Positions 53,001 through 61,814 of a stretch of DNA of 64,000 nucleotides are shown piece after piece; position 1 is the first letter of the stretch; the number at the start of each line of letters is the position of its first letter. A model generated the notes under the pieces. It saw only the letters and a list, made by a program, of their open reading frames with translations, made no database searches and was not told where the DNA came from. The stretch comes from Acidobacteriota bacterium. GTDB lineage: Bacteria > Acidobacteriota > Blastocatellia > Pyrinomonadales > Pyrinomonadaceae. The position numbers and the translations under genes are program-made. Location of the stretch: NCBI GenBank assembly GCA_019639155.1, contig JAHBSJ010000008.1:62001-126000 (forward strand), in the 5' to 3' direction.

Positions 53001-53933
53001 CTCGGGCGTGCGTTCGGCTTTCTTAACACTGTCACTAATCAGACAGATCTAAACCTCTCGTCGGCAAATGGGACGATCATCAACTTTGAGGCCCGTGTGC
53101 CGATCCTCGGCTTCAACGTGCCTGAGGCGTTGCTGCTGGAATCAAAAGGCAGTTCGGATTATCACGGAGGACAGTTCAGCCTGACGCGGCGTATGTCAAA
53201 AGGGCTACAGGCAAACGTGTCCTATACGTTCTCAAAGTCGATCGACACCATGTCAACCGATCCCGGCAGTACCGCGGGCAGTGGAAAACCCGACGTCCCT
53301 AACAGCGGCTTCATCGCACAGGGCGATTCGAACAACCTTGCAAACAACAAGGGGCTCTCGGATTTTGATCGGACGCACCGCTTCAGCACAAACTTCGTTT
53401 GGGAGGTCCCGAACGGCAGCAGCCGCAGCAGGCTGACGAACGGCTGGGTCATCAGCGGCTTCTATCAGTGGCAGTCGGGATCGCCGTTCACGGTATTCGC
53501 TTCCGAGCCTGAGATCGCGAACGCGTCGCAGTTGACGAGCGTTACGCGCGGTGCGGGCGGCCTCTATCGTGCGGGATTCGGCAGGCCGAATATCACGTGT
53601 TCGGCAGATCAGGCGATCGGCAATTACAGCACCGGCGATCTGAACGTGATCAACAGCGGATGTTTCGCATCGGCTTTTGGAGGATGGGGAAATCTGGGGC
53701 GTAATACGTTCCGCGGCCCTTCGCAGAACCGTTTCGACGTGAGTTTCGGCAAGAACACCCGTATCAACGAGCGTATGAGCTTTGAGGTCGGTTTCGATCT
53801 CTTCAACATATTCAACACGATCAACCTCGGCAACCCGAACAGCGACCTGCAGGATTCTGTTGATTTCGGCCAGATCACGAACACTGTTGGTGGTCCGCGT
53901 GTCGGACAGTTCCGTGCCAAGTTCCGCTTCTAA
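50088..53933 (+). CDS. Large TonB-dependent receptor-like outer-membrane protein
   Basis: The protein has 1281 residues. A signal peptide (to about residue 24, AAQAQ) precedes a carboxypeptidase-regulatory-like domain (GTLTGTVRDANGAVIQGAAVAVRN), a plug-like part (RQISGEQLIRTPTSTRSFTG) and a long barrel, ending AKFRF with the usual terminal Phe. It resembles the previous receptor in architecture and barrel sequence (ENKQLDISAEVFNV versus INERMSFEVGFDLFN), so the two are likely ancient duplicates. ATG 50088 has AGGAG 6 nt upstream. A terminator follows directly. Each gene has its own terminator, so they are separate units. Confidence 0.9.
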   Translation: MRSSIFSLILAFAAIAIFTPAAQAQATGTLTGTVRDANGAVIQGAAVAVRNSATNLIRNVVTDTDGRWTVNVLPVGIYSVSYEKEGFKKAVSGNIEVEASVIRTVDVTIDVGISDVFVDVLAEQPLVQAESPAISRQISGEQLIRTPTSTRSFTGLLGSEAGVSSELAPVGVNGSGNISPSVNGTRTTSTSLFFNGVDATNITSNEGSLNDNISPAPETLQEVKLQTSLYDASTGRSGGGNFQLVTKSGGNNVNGSAYYYLQNKRFNSNEFFLQESGNEKPQADRTEFGFTLGGPIKKDRAFFFGGYQFTDAKTGLVSTARTRTILPLAMTVLGTDRSKAALAAAFNQFNGCAGANCLTAADISDVAFRIFNLRSPVTGGFYLPTPTLFRPLGIVDQTGTGSFQFGNFPSIATRTIQRNNPLIEVISVEPSSFRQHQFTTRLDGQITEKNNLSGTFFFSNFPGLDSFPDPSSLVSPTTLRKNDRNRTLSIGDTHIFSQNVVNEVRFGYYYLNNTRSLTEDFSTGDFTNAFIGVTNPASTFDNSVATTRLGHYIGRNNIANFSFGGPNDSFNRRKQTTWSISDNLSWTAGKHSIKFGGEFKQHRYDTDLPEEQATEFEKFDSFTQLLTGNATEADTQYGITDKSFRFRDLGFYFTDNWKVTRKLTVNAGVRYELFMWPEEKNGRIGNFDLKPWLPCFAPTGGTNALCDNPSSGFIVPKNVASTGNAVVDGAINATQVVDSKHTLNGQDLNNIAPRVGFAYAFNDRVVVRGGLGMFFDRPSAAFINTIFSNYPFLREVEITVPSGNVSIPTAFSGVPTNIPLNQWLPFRIVRATGVNGAYQIRDNTPVFVDSRGVPQNAPGFTCDPLTGNGCIRGNIAETFEFRAIDRDLKTPYVHQWNVGVQYEFLKDLMFEARYVGTKGKNLLIARALNQGFDLNDPNTPDHIFERFNQAYVAAGSPNGPLNAGSTARARGLGRAFGFLNTVTNQTDLNLSSANGTIINFEARVPILGFNVPEALLLESKGSSDYHGGQFSLTRRMSKGLQANVSYTFSKSIDTMSTDPGSTAGSGKPDVPNSGFIAQGDSNNLANNKGLSDFDRTHRFSTNFVWEVPNGSSRSRLTNGWVISGFYQWQSGSPFTVFASEPEIANASQLTSVTRGAGGLYRAGFGRPNITCSADQAIGNYSTGDLNVINSGCFASAFGGWGNLGRNTFRGPSQNRFDVSFGKNTRINERMSFEVGFDLFNIFNTINLGNPNSDLQDSVDFGQITNTVGGPRVGQFRAKFRF

Positions 53934-53959
53934 AAACTCCCTCGGTTGAGAAACTGAAA

Positions 53960-53990
53960 GAGGCTGCCTGAACCGGCAGCCTCACTTTTT
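53960..53990 (+). terminator. Rho-independent terminator
   Basis: GAGGCTGCC (53960-53968), loop TGAACC, GGCAGCCTC (53975-53983), then ACTTTTT. It ends the second receptor transcript. Confidence 0.88.
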
Positions 53991-54011
53991 ATTACCAGTT
54001 ACCGTAATTAT

Positions 54012-56078
54012 CTAACGGCCTGAATTCAGCAGCCGCTCACGCGGGTCGTAGGGGTTAGCGAGGTAGCGTTTTACCGCTTCCTGAGCGTTGTCATAATTGT
54101 CGCCGCCGGTTTCCGCACGCTTGTACGCCGCCACGGCACGCACACGGTCGCCCTTCGCGTCATATGCATTTCCCATTTTGATGAACGACCAAACCTCCAG
54201 CCACGCGGGGTTGAGGTTGCCGGACAATGATGCCTTGAAATTGTCTATCGCCACATCATAGTTTCGCTGTTCGAGGAACAGCAGGCCGAGGTGGTAATAG
54301 ATCCAAGAATTCGAACGGTCCAGCTTTAGTGCCGCTTCGAATTGCTGCTGTGCCTCGACGTAATTGCCTTCTTTGAACTGCTCGATACCGCGGCGGGCGA
54401 TCGACGAAACGCGAAGCTCCGGCGAGATACGCAGCAGGCGAAACCCCGGATCGATGATGACGGCGATCGGTTTACCGTTGGTTTCGATGCGGAAATCGGC
54501 GCTTGCCTCGTCGATGCGGAGCGTTTCGGTGTGCAGCCCTTCTTCGCCTTCGGAACGAAGCTGTATTTCGACGGGCAGACGCAGATTGTCATAATTCTGT
54601 TTCACTGTACCGCGGGCGACGAATTTACCGGCACGTGTACGCAAGATCTCGTAATCTGCCGTGAATTCAGGAACGCCCGTGCCTTCGACCCAGCGTGCGA
54701 AAAAGTAACGCATATTCTGGCCGGCGATCCGCGTTGTCAGGCGTTCAAAATCGTCGATCCCTGCGTTCTTTCCCCGAAATTCAGCGAGATATGTGCGAAG
54801 CAGGTTTTCGAATTTTGCTTCGCCGAGCGTGTCACGGAGCAGTTTGAAGACAAAAGCTCCTTTGCCGAACATTATGTATTGATAGGCGGTGCTTTGGTCA
54901 TCCAGGTTAGCCGGAGCACGAAGCAATGATGCAGTCTGTTCGAATGTGAGCGACCGTTCGAGCAGCTCGCGGCGGAGCTGGTCCAGTTTTGCGGGTTCCA
55001 GGCCCGCTTCGCGCAATGTGAATGCACTGTATTCCGCGAGCCCCTGCGAGAGCCATACGTCGTCAAAAGAACGCAGTCCGACTGTCATTCCCCACCATTG
55101 ATACGCTGCCTCACGCTGCAGTCGTGTGAGCGTTACCTCGCGTGCCTCATCAAACTGACGGCCGCCGACAAACAACATTCCGGGCGCCGAATAAAATTCG
55201 AGGCTCTCGTCATCTATCTGAACCACCTTGAGCGTGTTTCCGGTCGCAGCCGGCCCGAAACGCCGCGTGTATTCCGACATCGCCCGGCCGAGCGTCTCAC
55301 CGTATCTGGCCACTTGGTCGTCAGTGCCGGGGCGTGTGTAAAATATGATCTCCTGTTCGGCCAGCCGAAGCGACCGTGGTGAAAAACGCGTGTAGGCGAT
55401 ATTGCCGGGAAGCGACGGCGATGTCTGAACAAAGCGGTATTTACCTGCGGCCGCAGGCATTTGCGTATCGGAAAATCCTGCTACCTGATATCCTGTGGGC
55501 AACGAGATCGTAACGTCCGACGTCGCCAGGTCCGCCGCGTAATCATTGAAAGGAAACCAGCGTGCCGCATACATCAGATAGCCTAGATCATTGCCGATGA
55601 ATGCAAGCCGTTTCGCAAGCAGCGGACCGCCGGCAGGTCCATCCAAAACTCCAGAATACTTGAAACGCAAAGTAACGGGTGCTCCCTTTGTTGCTGTTTC
55701 TCCGATGTCAACACGGACGTGCGGGCCGAGGTCGCTTGCGTTGGTTGGATCTTGAACGAACGTCACGGGATTCTGCGGCGGTGCCGGCTGTGCGCCGCGA
55801 GGCGGCGTTCGCGGTGTCGGCGTCGGAACGGCACCGGGCGTGATCTTTGTGATCGTGTCGACCTTTAGCGAGCCGTTGAGTTCGAAGGCGAACGAACGCG
55901 AGTCCTCAAGCGGCACAAATGTGACATCAGCGGTCGCGGTGATCCGGCGGTCATTCGGGCTCAAGCTGGCGTCGATGACGTAGCTCTGAACGTCAAAAGG
56001 CGTCCGCTTTACAGCCTGAGCGGAAACGCCGGCGGCCATCGCCGCGATCATTATCAATATCGAAAATCTTGTCTTCAT
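54012..56078 (-). CDS. M1-peptidase-like protein with lost zinc ligands and C-terminal TPR
   Basis: The protein has 688 residues. A signal peptide (to about residue 21) leads to an M1-type N-terminal beta domain and a catalytic-like domain, then TPR repeats at about 565-670 (YVEAQQQFEAALKLDRSNSWIYYHLGLLFLE). The HExxH motif is REAAY (322-326) and the third ligand, Glu in the NEG of family members, is Gln345 in VWLSQGLAEY. All three zinc ligands are thus replaced while catalytic Glu323 remains. It is probably a non-enzymatic binding protein, possibly periplasmic. The ATG at 56078 gives the signal peptide. Confidence 0.85.
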   Translation of the reverse strand: MKTRFSILIMIAAMAAGVSAQAVKRTPFDVQSYVIDASLSPNDRRITATADVTFVPLEDSRSFAFELNGSLKVDTITKITPGAVPTPTPRTPPRGAQPAPPQNPVTFVQDPTNASDLGPHVRVDIGETATKGAPVTLRFKYSGVLDGPAGGPLLAKRLAFIGNDLGYLMYAARWFPFNDYAADLATSDVTISLPTGYQVAGFSDTQMPAAAGKYRFVQTSPSLPGNIAYTRFSPRSLRLAEQEIIFYTRPGTDDQVARYGETLGRAMSEYTRRFGPAATGNTLKVVQIDDESLEFYSAPGMLFVGGRQFDEAREVTLTRLQREAAYQWWGMTVGLRSFDDVWLSQGLAEYSAFTLREAGLEPAKLDQLRRELLERSLTFEQTASLLRAPANLDDQSTAYQYIMFGKGAFVFKLLRDTLGEAKFENLLRTYLAEFRGKNAGIDDFERLTTRIAGQNMRYFFARWVEGTGVPEFTADYEILRTRAGKFVARGTVKQNYDNLRLPVEIQLRSEGEEGLHTETLRIDEASADFRIETNGKPIAVIIDPGFRLLRISPELRVSSIARRGIEQFKEGNYVEAQQQFEAALKLDRSNSWIYYHLGLLFLEQRNYDVAIDNFKASLSGNLNPAWLEVWSFIKMGNAYDAKGDRVRAVAAYKRAETGGDNYDNAQEAVKRYLANPYDPRERLLNSGR

Positions 56079-56163
56079 TTTTAGGATCCAATAAACGCTT
56101 ATTAAATACGGTCTTTAAGATGTTTTGCGCGTCGATATCGTTTGCCCGATGCGCCATACGGCG

Positions 56164-56454
56164 TTATGTTTCAAAGTCCACAGAAACGGCGCGTTCGGCT
56201 ATTTCGCGGCCGACTGCCACGACCTTTTGATGTTCGGGATGCACGGTATAGTTTTCAAGAGCATCGCGACCTGTGAATTTGATGACAAGTCCCGTATCAA
56301 AAGAACGGTCAAGTCCCAGGAAATCGGCTCCGACGTCGAGGCTTTCGATGCCGGGGACGATATCGCCCAGTGCACGCAAATTCGCGATGTGCTCCGCCCT
56401 CATTTCGGGTGTGGTTTCAGGTTTGTATTTCCAACAGACAATGTGGATCAGCAT
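56164..56454 (-). CDS. Dabb-family protein (stress-responsive alpha/beta barrel)
   Basis: The protein has 96 residues. LIHIVCWKYKPETTPEMRAEHIANLRAL and DLGLDRSFDTGLVIKFTGRDALENYTVHPEHQKVV (the latter as GLDRSFDTGLV) are Dabb-like. Family members are dimeric ferredoxin-like folds of varied roles. The stop is at 56164 and the gene directly follows the SRPBCC gene with no gap. Confidence 0.92.
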   Translation of the reverse strand: MLIHIVCWKYKPETTPEMRAEHIANLRALGDIVPGIESLDVGADFLGLDRSFDTGLVIKFTGRDALENYTVHPEHQKVVAVGREIAERAVSVDFET

Positions 56455-56907
56455 TTATTCTTCAGTCTCGCACCATTCTTTAGTTGCTTTGTGACGATAT
56501 TCGAACATCTTCTCGATCCGCGGCACGATGAAGAGCGGTGCCGCAAGGTCGCCGATGAACGAGAGCGGCGGTTCGAAGTCGATCTCGTCGCGAAGCACGG
56601 CTCCATCTGCGTGCGGTTCGACGATGTGTTTATGCCGCCACGAGGCAAAAGGCCCCGAAATTTGTACGTCCTCGAACATCCGCGGCGGATCGTATGCCGT
56701 GTGCTCGGCCACCCAACGCGTCGGCACGATGCCGAACAGCTTTTGTTCGATTATCGCACGCGAACCGACCTTTGATATATCTGCGCGCTGAACGATCTTT
56801 GCATCTTCCCACGGCGGAACGAGCCGGTCGAATGCATCGTCGAGTTCGTGAAACGCGAAAACGCGTTCCGGCGGAGCATGAATGACTGTTTCCTTTATAT
56901 ACTTCAT
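56455..56907 (-). CDS. SRPBCC-family protein
   Basis: The protein has 150 residues. IKETVIHAPPERVFAFHEL at the N-terminus and a C-terminal helix (DLAAPLFIVPRIEKMFEYRHKATKEWCE) match the SRPBCC/START-like fold, which holds a hydrophobic ligand in a cavity, as in polyketide cyclases and ligand-binding proteins. Its ATG is at 56907. The next gene begins at the base after its stop, so they form an operon with the Dabb gene. Confidence 0.9.
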   Translation of the reverse strand: MKYIKETVIHAPPERVFAFHELDDAFDRLVPPWEDAKIVQRADISKVGSRAIIEQKLFGIVPTRWVAEHTAYDPPRMFEDVQISGPFASWRHKHIVEPHADGAVLRDEIDFEPPLSFIGDLAAPLFIVPRIEKMFEYRHKATKEWCETEE

Positions 56908-56983
56908 ACGTCACGTTTTCTTGGCGGACTTTGCGGCAAACGTCCGCGGGGTCGTTCAGGTTTCAAACGCATACACTCGGCCT

Positions 56984-57091
56984 CCCGCAAAGCCGCGAAG
57001 CTGCAAAGGAACCGCAAAGAAAACTGTTCACGATCACCGTGTGAAACTGTCTCCTTGGCGCCTTTGCGAAAGAACTTTGCTCCTTTGCGGG
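56984..57091. repeat. Long imperfect palindrome of the CGCAAAG family
   Basis: CCCGCAAAG (56984-56992) and CTTTGCGGG (57083-57091) close a 108-bp palindrome with further CGCAAAG/CTTTGCG pairs inside. It lies in the 337-bp gap between the SRPBCC and AttH-like genes. No gene is supported there. Confidence 0.65.
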
Positions 57092-57244
57092 AAAGATCCG
57101 CCGAATCATCCAAGTATCAAGAGCAAATGCTCGACTTTCCCGCCAAGCCGCATAGCCGGAAATTGCTACCGCGTGCAACCGAAACCGCACCTCGCGGCGA
57201 ATATACTAATATCTGTTTCGCACGAAACGCGACGGCGGATTGAT

Positions 57245-58402
57245 ATGATAAACGATTTCTTCAAGCCACTCGAAAATTTCGCTTCGTCGGCCCTCGACGG
57301 CATCACAGGAATGTTCGCTCCGGAAAAGCCTCTGCGGACGGAATACGCGAGCGACGAACTCCGACTGCCGGATGCATTTTTCGCTCAGCCGGACGCACAG
57401 ACCGAATGGTGGTATTACACAGGCCATTGCGAAACGGCGAGCGGCAGAAAATTCGGCTTTGAACTCGTCTTTTTCAAACGCCGCACGGACCTGGACAAAC
57501 TAAGCATCGTGCCGATGTCGCTGCTGGCAAATCCGATCTACGCGGCTCATTTTGCCGTAACGGATATTACACGCGGGCTGTTCCAATACGATCACATACG
57601 CAGTTTCGGCGGGGCGTTGGACATACCCGTCGCGATGAGCGAGCGTTTGTTCGACGTGCAGATGGGCGATTGGTCCGTTCGCGAGGTCGGCGGGAAACAC
57701 GTCCTGCACGCCACGCTCGACGGCGTTGTATTCGACGCGATCCTGGAACCCGCAAAACCGCTTATCCTCAATGGCGACGACGGCAACGGCGTCAGCCGTA
57801 AGATGAAGGGCGTCTCACGGCATTTTTCGTACACGCGTATGAACGCCGGCGGCACCATCACCACGATGGGCCGCACGGAAAATTTCACGGGCTCGGCGTG
57901 GATGGACCGCGAATACGGCGCGTGGGAACAGACGAATTGGGATTGGTTCAGCATACAGTTCGACGACCGGACCGAGCTGATGATCTATCAATTCAGGACC
58001 GACGGCGGCGAGGCGAACGGTGATTCGACAGGCACTTTTGTTGACGCCGACGGCAATTGCAGATATCTCACGCGTGCGGAATTCGAGATCGAAACTCTGG
58101 GTAAGTGGAAGGGCTATTCGACGGGCGTCGAATATCCGAGCGGCTGGCGTGTTAGAGTTCCTTGCCTCGACATCGACATCGAGGTAAAGCCAATGCTGAA
58201 AGACCAGGAACTCGACACACGCGGGACGACGATGGTCGTCTATTGGGAAGGTGCATGCAGCGTCGCGGGGCGAAAAGCGAGCGGCGACATCACAGGAAAT
58301 GCCTATGTCGAGCTGGTCGGCTATGACCGGACGCACGAAGAACTCGACGTGATGACGTTTCTTTTCAAAGACCCGCTGCGGCGCGTGTCAAGAATGTTCT
58401 AG
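57245..58402 (+). CDS. AttH/CrtC-like lipocalin-domain protein
   Basis: The protein has 385 residues. FFAQPDAQTEWWYYTGHCETASGRKFGFELVFFKRR is the AttH/hydroxyneurosporene-hydratase signature, followed by a second lipocalin-like half (TGSAWMDREYGAWEQTNWDWFSIQFDDRTELMIYQF). Relatives include carotenoid 1,2-hydratases. No signal peptide is found and no carotenoid genes are nearby, so substrate is open. The ATG at 57245 was chosen because the longer frame runs through the repeat palindrome. Its end overlaps the converging decarboxylase gene by 15 bp. Confidence 0.85.
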   Translation: MINDFFKPLENFASSALDGITGMFAPEKPLRTEYASDELRLPDAFFAQPDAQTEWWYYTGHCETASGRKFGFELVFFKRRTDLDKLSIVPMSLLANPIYAAHFAVTDITRGLFQYDHIRSFGGALDIPVAMSERLFDVQMGDWSVREVGGKHVLHATLDGVVFDAILEPAKPLILNGDDGNGVSRKMKGVSRHFSYTRMNAGGTITTMGRTENFTGSAWMDREYGAWEQTNWDWFSIQFDDRTELMIYQFRTDGGEANGDSTGTFVDADGNCRYLTRAEFEIETLGKWKGYSTGVEYPSGWRVRVPCLDIDIEVKPMLKDQELDTRGTTMVVYWEGACSVAGRKASGDITGNAYVELVGYDRTHEELDVMTFLFKDPLRRVSRMF

Positions 58403-59905
58403 CTCAGCCGCGAGGTGTTCGTTCAGCAGACGCCAGACCTTTTCGAGGTGACGCTGTTCGACGCGGATGCTGCCGACCGAAAGCCGCAGCGTATATTTGC
58501 CGTTGAGTCTTGTGTGCGACAAGTACGCCTCACCTGAGGCGTTGATGGCGTTCATGATCCGCTCGTTGAGCGCGTCGAGCTCGGCGCCAGACATTCCGGC
58601 TGGTTTTGCTCGGAAGCAAACGAGTGCAAATGGCACCGGAGCCATCATCTCAAAATCGTCGGACGCATCGACCCATGACGCGAAAAGCTCGGCGAGGCGG
58701 CAGTGTTCGCGGATGCGTTCCGTCAGGCCGCGGACGCCGAAATAGCGGATCACGAACCATAGCTTCAGCGCACGAAAACGCCGTCCCAACTGAATTCCGT
58801 AATCCATGCCGTTCTTTACGGCCGGTTCGTCGTTCGTTTTCAGATACTCGGCGACCAGCGAAAACGCACCTTTCAGTTCGCTTAGGTCGCGGCAATAAAG
58901 CACCGACAGATCGAACGGCGTGAAGAGCCATTTGTGCGGATTGAGCACGATGGAATCGGCGCGTTCCCAACCCGTGAATTGCGGATCGCGGATCGCGGAG
59001 TGCGGATCTTCTTTCAGTTCACGGCTTGTAAAAAGGTGTCGTTTCTCAGGCAGCAGAGCCGCGGGCCCGGCATAAGCGGCGTCAACGTGCAGCCAGATGC
59101 CGTATTTTTCGCAGATGTTTGCGATGGCATCGACGGGATCGACGCTCGATGACGATGTCGTGCCGATGGTCGGTATGACGCAGATCGGAATGTAGCCTGC
59201 CTCGATGTCTTCTTCGATCGCGTCGGCGAGGAGTTCCGGGATCATCTCAAAGCGATCGTTGCAGCCGATCTTTCGCAGGCCCTGCAGGCCGAGGCCGAGC
59301 GTGATGCAGGATTTGTCGATAGACGAATGCACGTGTTCCGACGTGTAAACGCGGAGCAGCGGCAGATCGCCGCGGCCGGACGTGCCGAGTTCGCGGATCT
59401 GCAGGCCGGCGCGTTCGCGGGCGGCGGCGATGGCATGCATCGTCGAAACCGACGCCGTGTCGTAGATGATGCCTTCGAATTGATCCGGCAGGCCCAGCAT
59501 CTGCCGCAGCCAATCGAGCGTGACATCCTCTAGCTCGGTTGACGCAGGCGACGTACGCCAGAGCATCGCTTTCATATCGAATGCGGCCGAGAGCATCTCG
59601 CCGAAAATGCCGACCGAGCTGGTCGATGTCGAAAAGAGCCCGTGAAAATTCGGGTGATTCCAATGCGTGACGGCGGGCAAGATGAGTTTATCGACATCAG
59701 CGAGTGAACTTGCAAAATCCTCACCTTCTTCGGGCGGCGACGCCGGAAGATTCTCCGTCAGCCAACCGGGCTCGATCTGCGAGAGCACGGGATACTCTTC
59801 GAGATGTTCGAAATATTCCGCGATGCGGTCAACCATCGCATAGCCGTGGCGACGAAATTCGTCTGCAGGCATATCGCCGAAAGTCGTCTTGTTATTTTCG
59901 CTCAT
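58388..59905 (-). CDS. PLP-dependent aromatic-L-amino-acid decarboxylase family enzyme
   Basis: The protein has 505 residues. HWNHPNFHGLFSTSTSSVGIFGEML, PTIGTTSSSSVDP, WLHVDAAYAGPAALL (Asp275) and NPHKWLFTPFD (Schiff-base Lys325) place it with group II decarboxylases for Trp, Tyr or DOPA. Near residues 295-313 it contains LKEDPHSAIRDPQFTG, encoded by a GCGGATCGCGGATCGCGGAG repeat that family members lack. This in-frame insert lies just before the ERADS strand, so activity may persist. The ATG at 59905 is the family start. Confidence 0.92.
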   Translation of the reverse strand: MSENNKTTFGDMPADEFRRHGYAMVDRIAEYFEHLEEYPVLSQIEPGWLTENLPASPPEEGEDFASSLADVDKLILPAVTHWNHPNFHGLFSTSTSSVGIFGEMLSAAFDMKAMLWRTSPASTELEDVTLDWLRQMLGLPDQFEGIIYDTASVSTMHAIAAARERAGLQIRELGTSGRGDLPLLRVYTSEHVHSSIDKSCITLGLGLQGLRKIGCNDRFEMIPELLADAIEEDIEAGYIPICVIPTIGTTSSSSVDPVDAIANICEKYGIWLHVDAAYAGPAALLPEKRHLFTSRELKEDPHSAIRDPQFTGWERADSIVLNPHKWLFTPFDLSVLYCRDLSELKGAFSLVAEYLKTNDEPAVKNGMDYGIQLGRRFRALKLWFVIRYFGVRGLTERIREHCRLAELFASWVDASDDFEMMAPVPFALVCFRAKPAGMSGAELDALNERIMNAINASGEAYLSHTRLNGKYTLRLSVGSIRVEQRHLEKVWRLLNEHLAAELEHS

Positions 59906-59935
59906 TTTTCTTTGTGATTTTACCGCGTTCGGGGC

Positions 59936-59963
59936 TCGACAACCTACCCAAATGGGTTATAAT
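59936..59963 (+). promoter_or_regulatory. Sigma-70 promoter of the sodium:alanine symporter gene
   Basis: TCGACA (59936-59941), 16 bp, TATAAT (59958-59963). The spacer contains ACCCAAATGGGT, a perfect palindrome. Predicted start about 59970; leader about 116 nt. Confidence 0.6.
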
Positions 59964-60085
59964 GCAACGGTAATTTTCATATGCGGAACTCTTATTCTCC
60001 CGGCGCATTGCGGCTCCCCGTGTAATTTTCGGCGACGTTCCGCCTGATGAACATGATACCGATACCCCAATTTTCAGAGGTAAAA

Positions 60086-61747
60086 ATGAATAATAAGTTC
60101 GGCCGATTTCTGACCGGTTTGGTTTTTTCTATTTTGCTTCCTGCGGCGGCATTCGCCCAGGAAAAAGGGCTCGACGAGAGAATTGACGAGGCGTTCAAGC
60201 CCGTCGCTGACGGCTTTGAGGCACTTGTTTTTTACGCTGCCCCGCTTCCTGCACCTTTCGATCTGCCGATCGTTCTCTATTTGCTGATCTTTGGGGCTTT
60301 GTTCTTCACAATTGCGTTCGGGTTTGTGAATATATTGCGCTTCCCGCTGGCGATCAATGTGGTCCGCGGGAAATACGATGAGATCGAAATGGCAGCCGAT
60401 CCGGACCACGAAGAGCCGCACACGGCGGTCGAAAAGCCGGACGTTTATGTGACCGAAGAGGGCGACGTCAAGCGCACGATCCGCGACGAAGGCCAGCACG
60501 GCGAGGTCAGCCATTTTCAGGCACTTGCGACGGCGGTTTCGGGCACGGTCGGACTGGGGAACATCGCCGGAGTCGCTATCGCGGTCGGCATCGGCGGCCC
60601 GGGTGCGACATTCTGGATGATCATCGCCGGTTTGCTCGGCATGTCGTCGAAATTCGTCGAATGTACGCTCGGTGTGAAATACCGCGACATCGATTCGGAC
60701 GGAACCGTACACGGCGGCCCGATGTACTATCTGTCACGCGGATTCCAGGACCTTAAGATGGGCGGCTTTGGAAAGCTGCTGGCTGTCATTTTCGCAGTCT
60801 TCTGTATCGGCGGTTCGCTTGGCGGCGGCAACGCTTTCCAGGCGAATCAGGCGACTACCCAGATCACAACTATGCTCGGCATCGGCAGCGGCGGAGCTGC
60901 AAGAACGCTGATAGGCCTGGTCATGGCAGTTCTTGTTGCGGTTGTCATCATCGGCGGTATCAAACGCATCGCCAAGGTAACTGACAAGCTTGTGCCGCTG
61001 ATGGCAATTGTTTACATCCTCGCCTCGCTTGTGATCATCTTTGCTCACTTTACCGAGATCCCGACGGCGATCGGAATGATCATTTCAGGTGCATTCACGC
61101 CTGAGGCCGGCGTCGGCGGCGTGGCGGGCGTTATCATTCAGGGCTTCCGCCGTGCGGCGTTCTCGAACGAGGCAGGTGCCGGTTCCGCGGCCATCGCCCA
61201 CTCGGCCGTGAAAACAAAGTACCCGGCGAGCGAAGGGCTTGTCGCACTGCTCGAGCCGTTCATCGATACGGTCGTGATCTGTACGATGACAGCGATCGTG
61301 ATCGTTCTATTCAATATGAAGGGCGATTTCTTCGTTTACGGCGGCGAGATGCTCAATGGTGCCCGAAGCGTCGTTATCGAAGGCCAGGCGGTGAACGGCG
61401 TCGATTTGACGGCTCGTGCTTATAACGATGTGCTGCCCGGCTTCAACATCGTTCTGACGCTTGCTATCGTGATGTTCGCTTTCTCTACGATGATCTCGTG
61501 GTCTTATTACGGGCTGCAGTCTTGGAAATATCTGTTCGGCCGGTCGAAGGCCGCCGACCTGACGTTCAAGGTACTCTTCTGTCTGTTCGTCGTCATCGGT
61601 GCAGCGGCATCGCTCGGTTCGGTTCTTGCCTTCTCTGACGCGATGATCCTGGCGATGGTCTTTCCGAACATGATCGGCCTGCTGTTCCTTTTCCCGAAGG
61701 TGCGTGAAGAGCTGAACCGGTACCTTTCGGCGATCTCTAAATCGTAG
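60086..61747 (+). CDS. Sodium:alanine symporter family protein (AGCS)
   Basis: The protein has 553 residues. An N-terminal signal-like helix (LVFSILLPAAAFAQ) precedes the ten-helix carrier. GQHGEVSHFQALATAVSGTVGLGNIAGVAIA, GGAMYYLSRG (as GGPMYYLSRG), ANQAT and FRRAAFSNEAGAGSAAIAHSAV are AGCS motifs. It imports alanine or glycine with Na+. The ATG at 60086 follows AGAGGT by 5 nt. A strong terminator ends it. Confidence 0.95.
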   Translation: MNNKFGRFLTGLVFSILLPAAAFAQEKGLDERIDEAFKPVADGFEALVFYAAPLPAPFDLPIVLYLLIFGALFFTIAFGFVNILRFPLAINVVRGKYDEIEMAADPDHEEPHTAVEKPDVYVTEEGDVKRTIRDEGQHGEVSHFQALATAVSGTVGLGNIAGVAIAVGIGGPGATFWMIIAGLLGMSSKFVECTLGVKYRDIDSDGTVHGGPMYYLSRGFQDLKMGGFGKLLAVIFAVFCIGGSLGGGNAFQANQATTQITTMLGIGSGGAARTLIGLVMAVLVAVVIIGGIKRIAKVTDKLVPLMAIVYILASLVIIFAHFTEIPTAIGMIISGAFTPEAGVGGVAGVIIQGFRRAAFSNEAGAGSAAIAHSAVKTKYPASEGLVALLEPFIDTVVICTMTAIVIVLFNMKGDFFVYGGEMLNGARSVVIEGQAVNGVDLTARAYNDVLPGFNIVLTLAIVMFAFSTMISWSYYGLQSWKYLFGRSKAADLTFKVLFCLFVVIGAAASLGSVLAFSDAMILAMVFPNMIGLLFLFPKVREELNRYLSAISKS

Positions 61748-61774
61748 AATAAACAGGAGTTACAGCATTAGTTA

Positions 61775-61813
61775 GAGGCCCTCGCAAATTGTTTGCGGGG
61801 CCTCGTTTTTTTT
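61775..61813 (+). terminator. Strong Rho-independent terminator
   Basis: GAGGCCCTCGCAAA pairs with TTTGCGGGGCCTC across a 3-nt loop, followed by eight or nine Ts. It ends the symporter transcript. Confidence 0.93.
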
Positions 61814-61814
61814 G

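Noticed and set aside
56882..57244. N-terminal extension of the AttH-like protein
   Set aside because: It would translate the CGCAAAG palindrome; the ATG at 57245 gives the family-like start.
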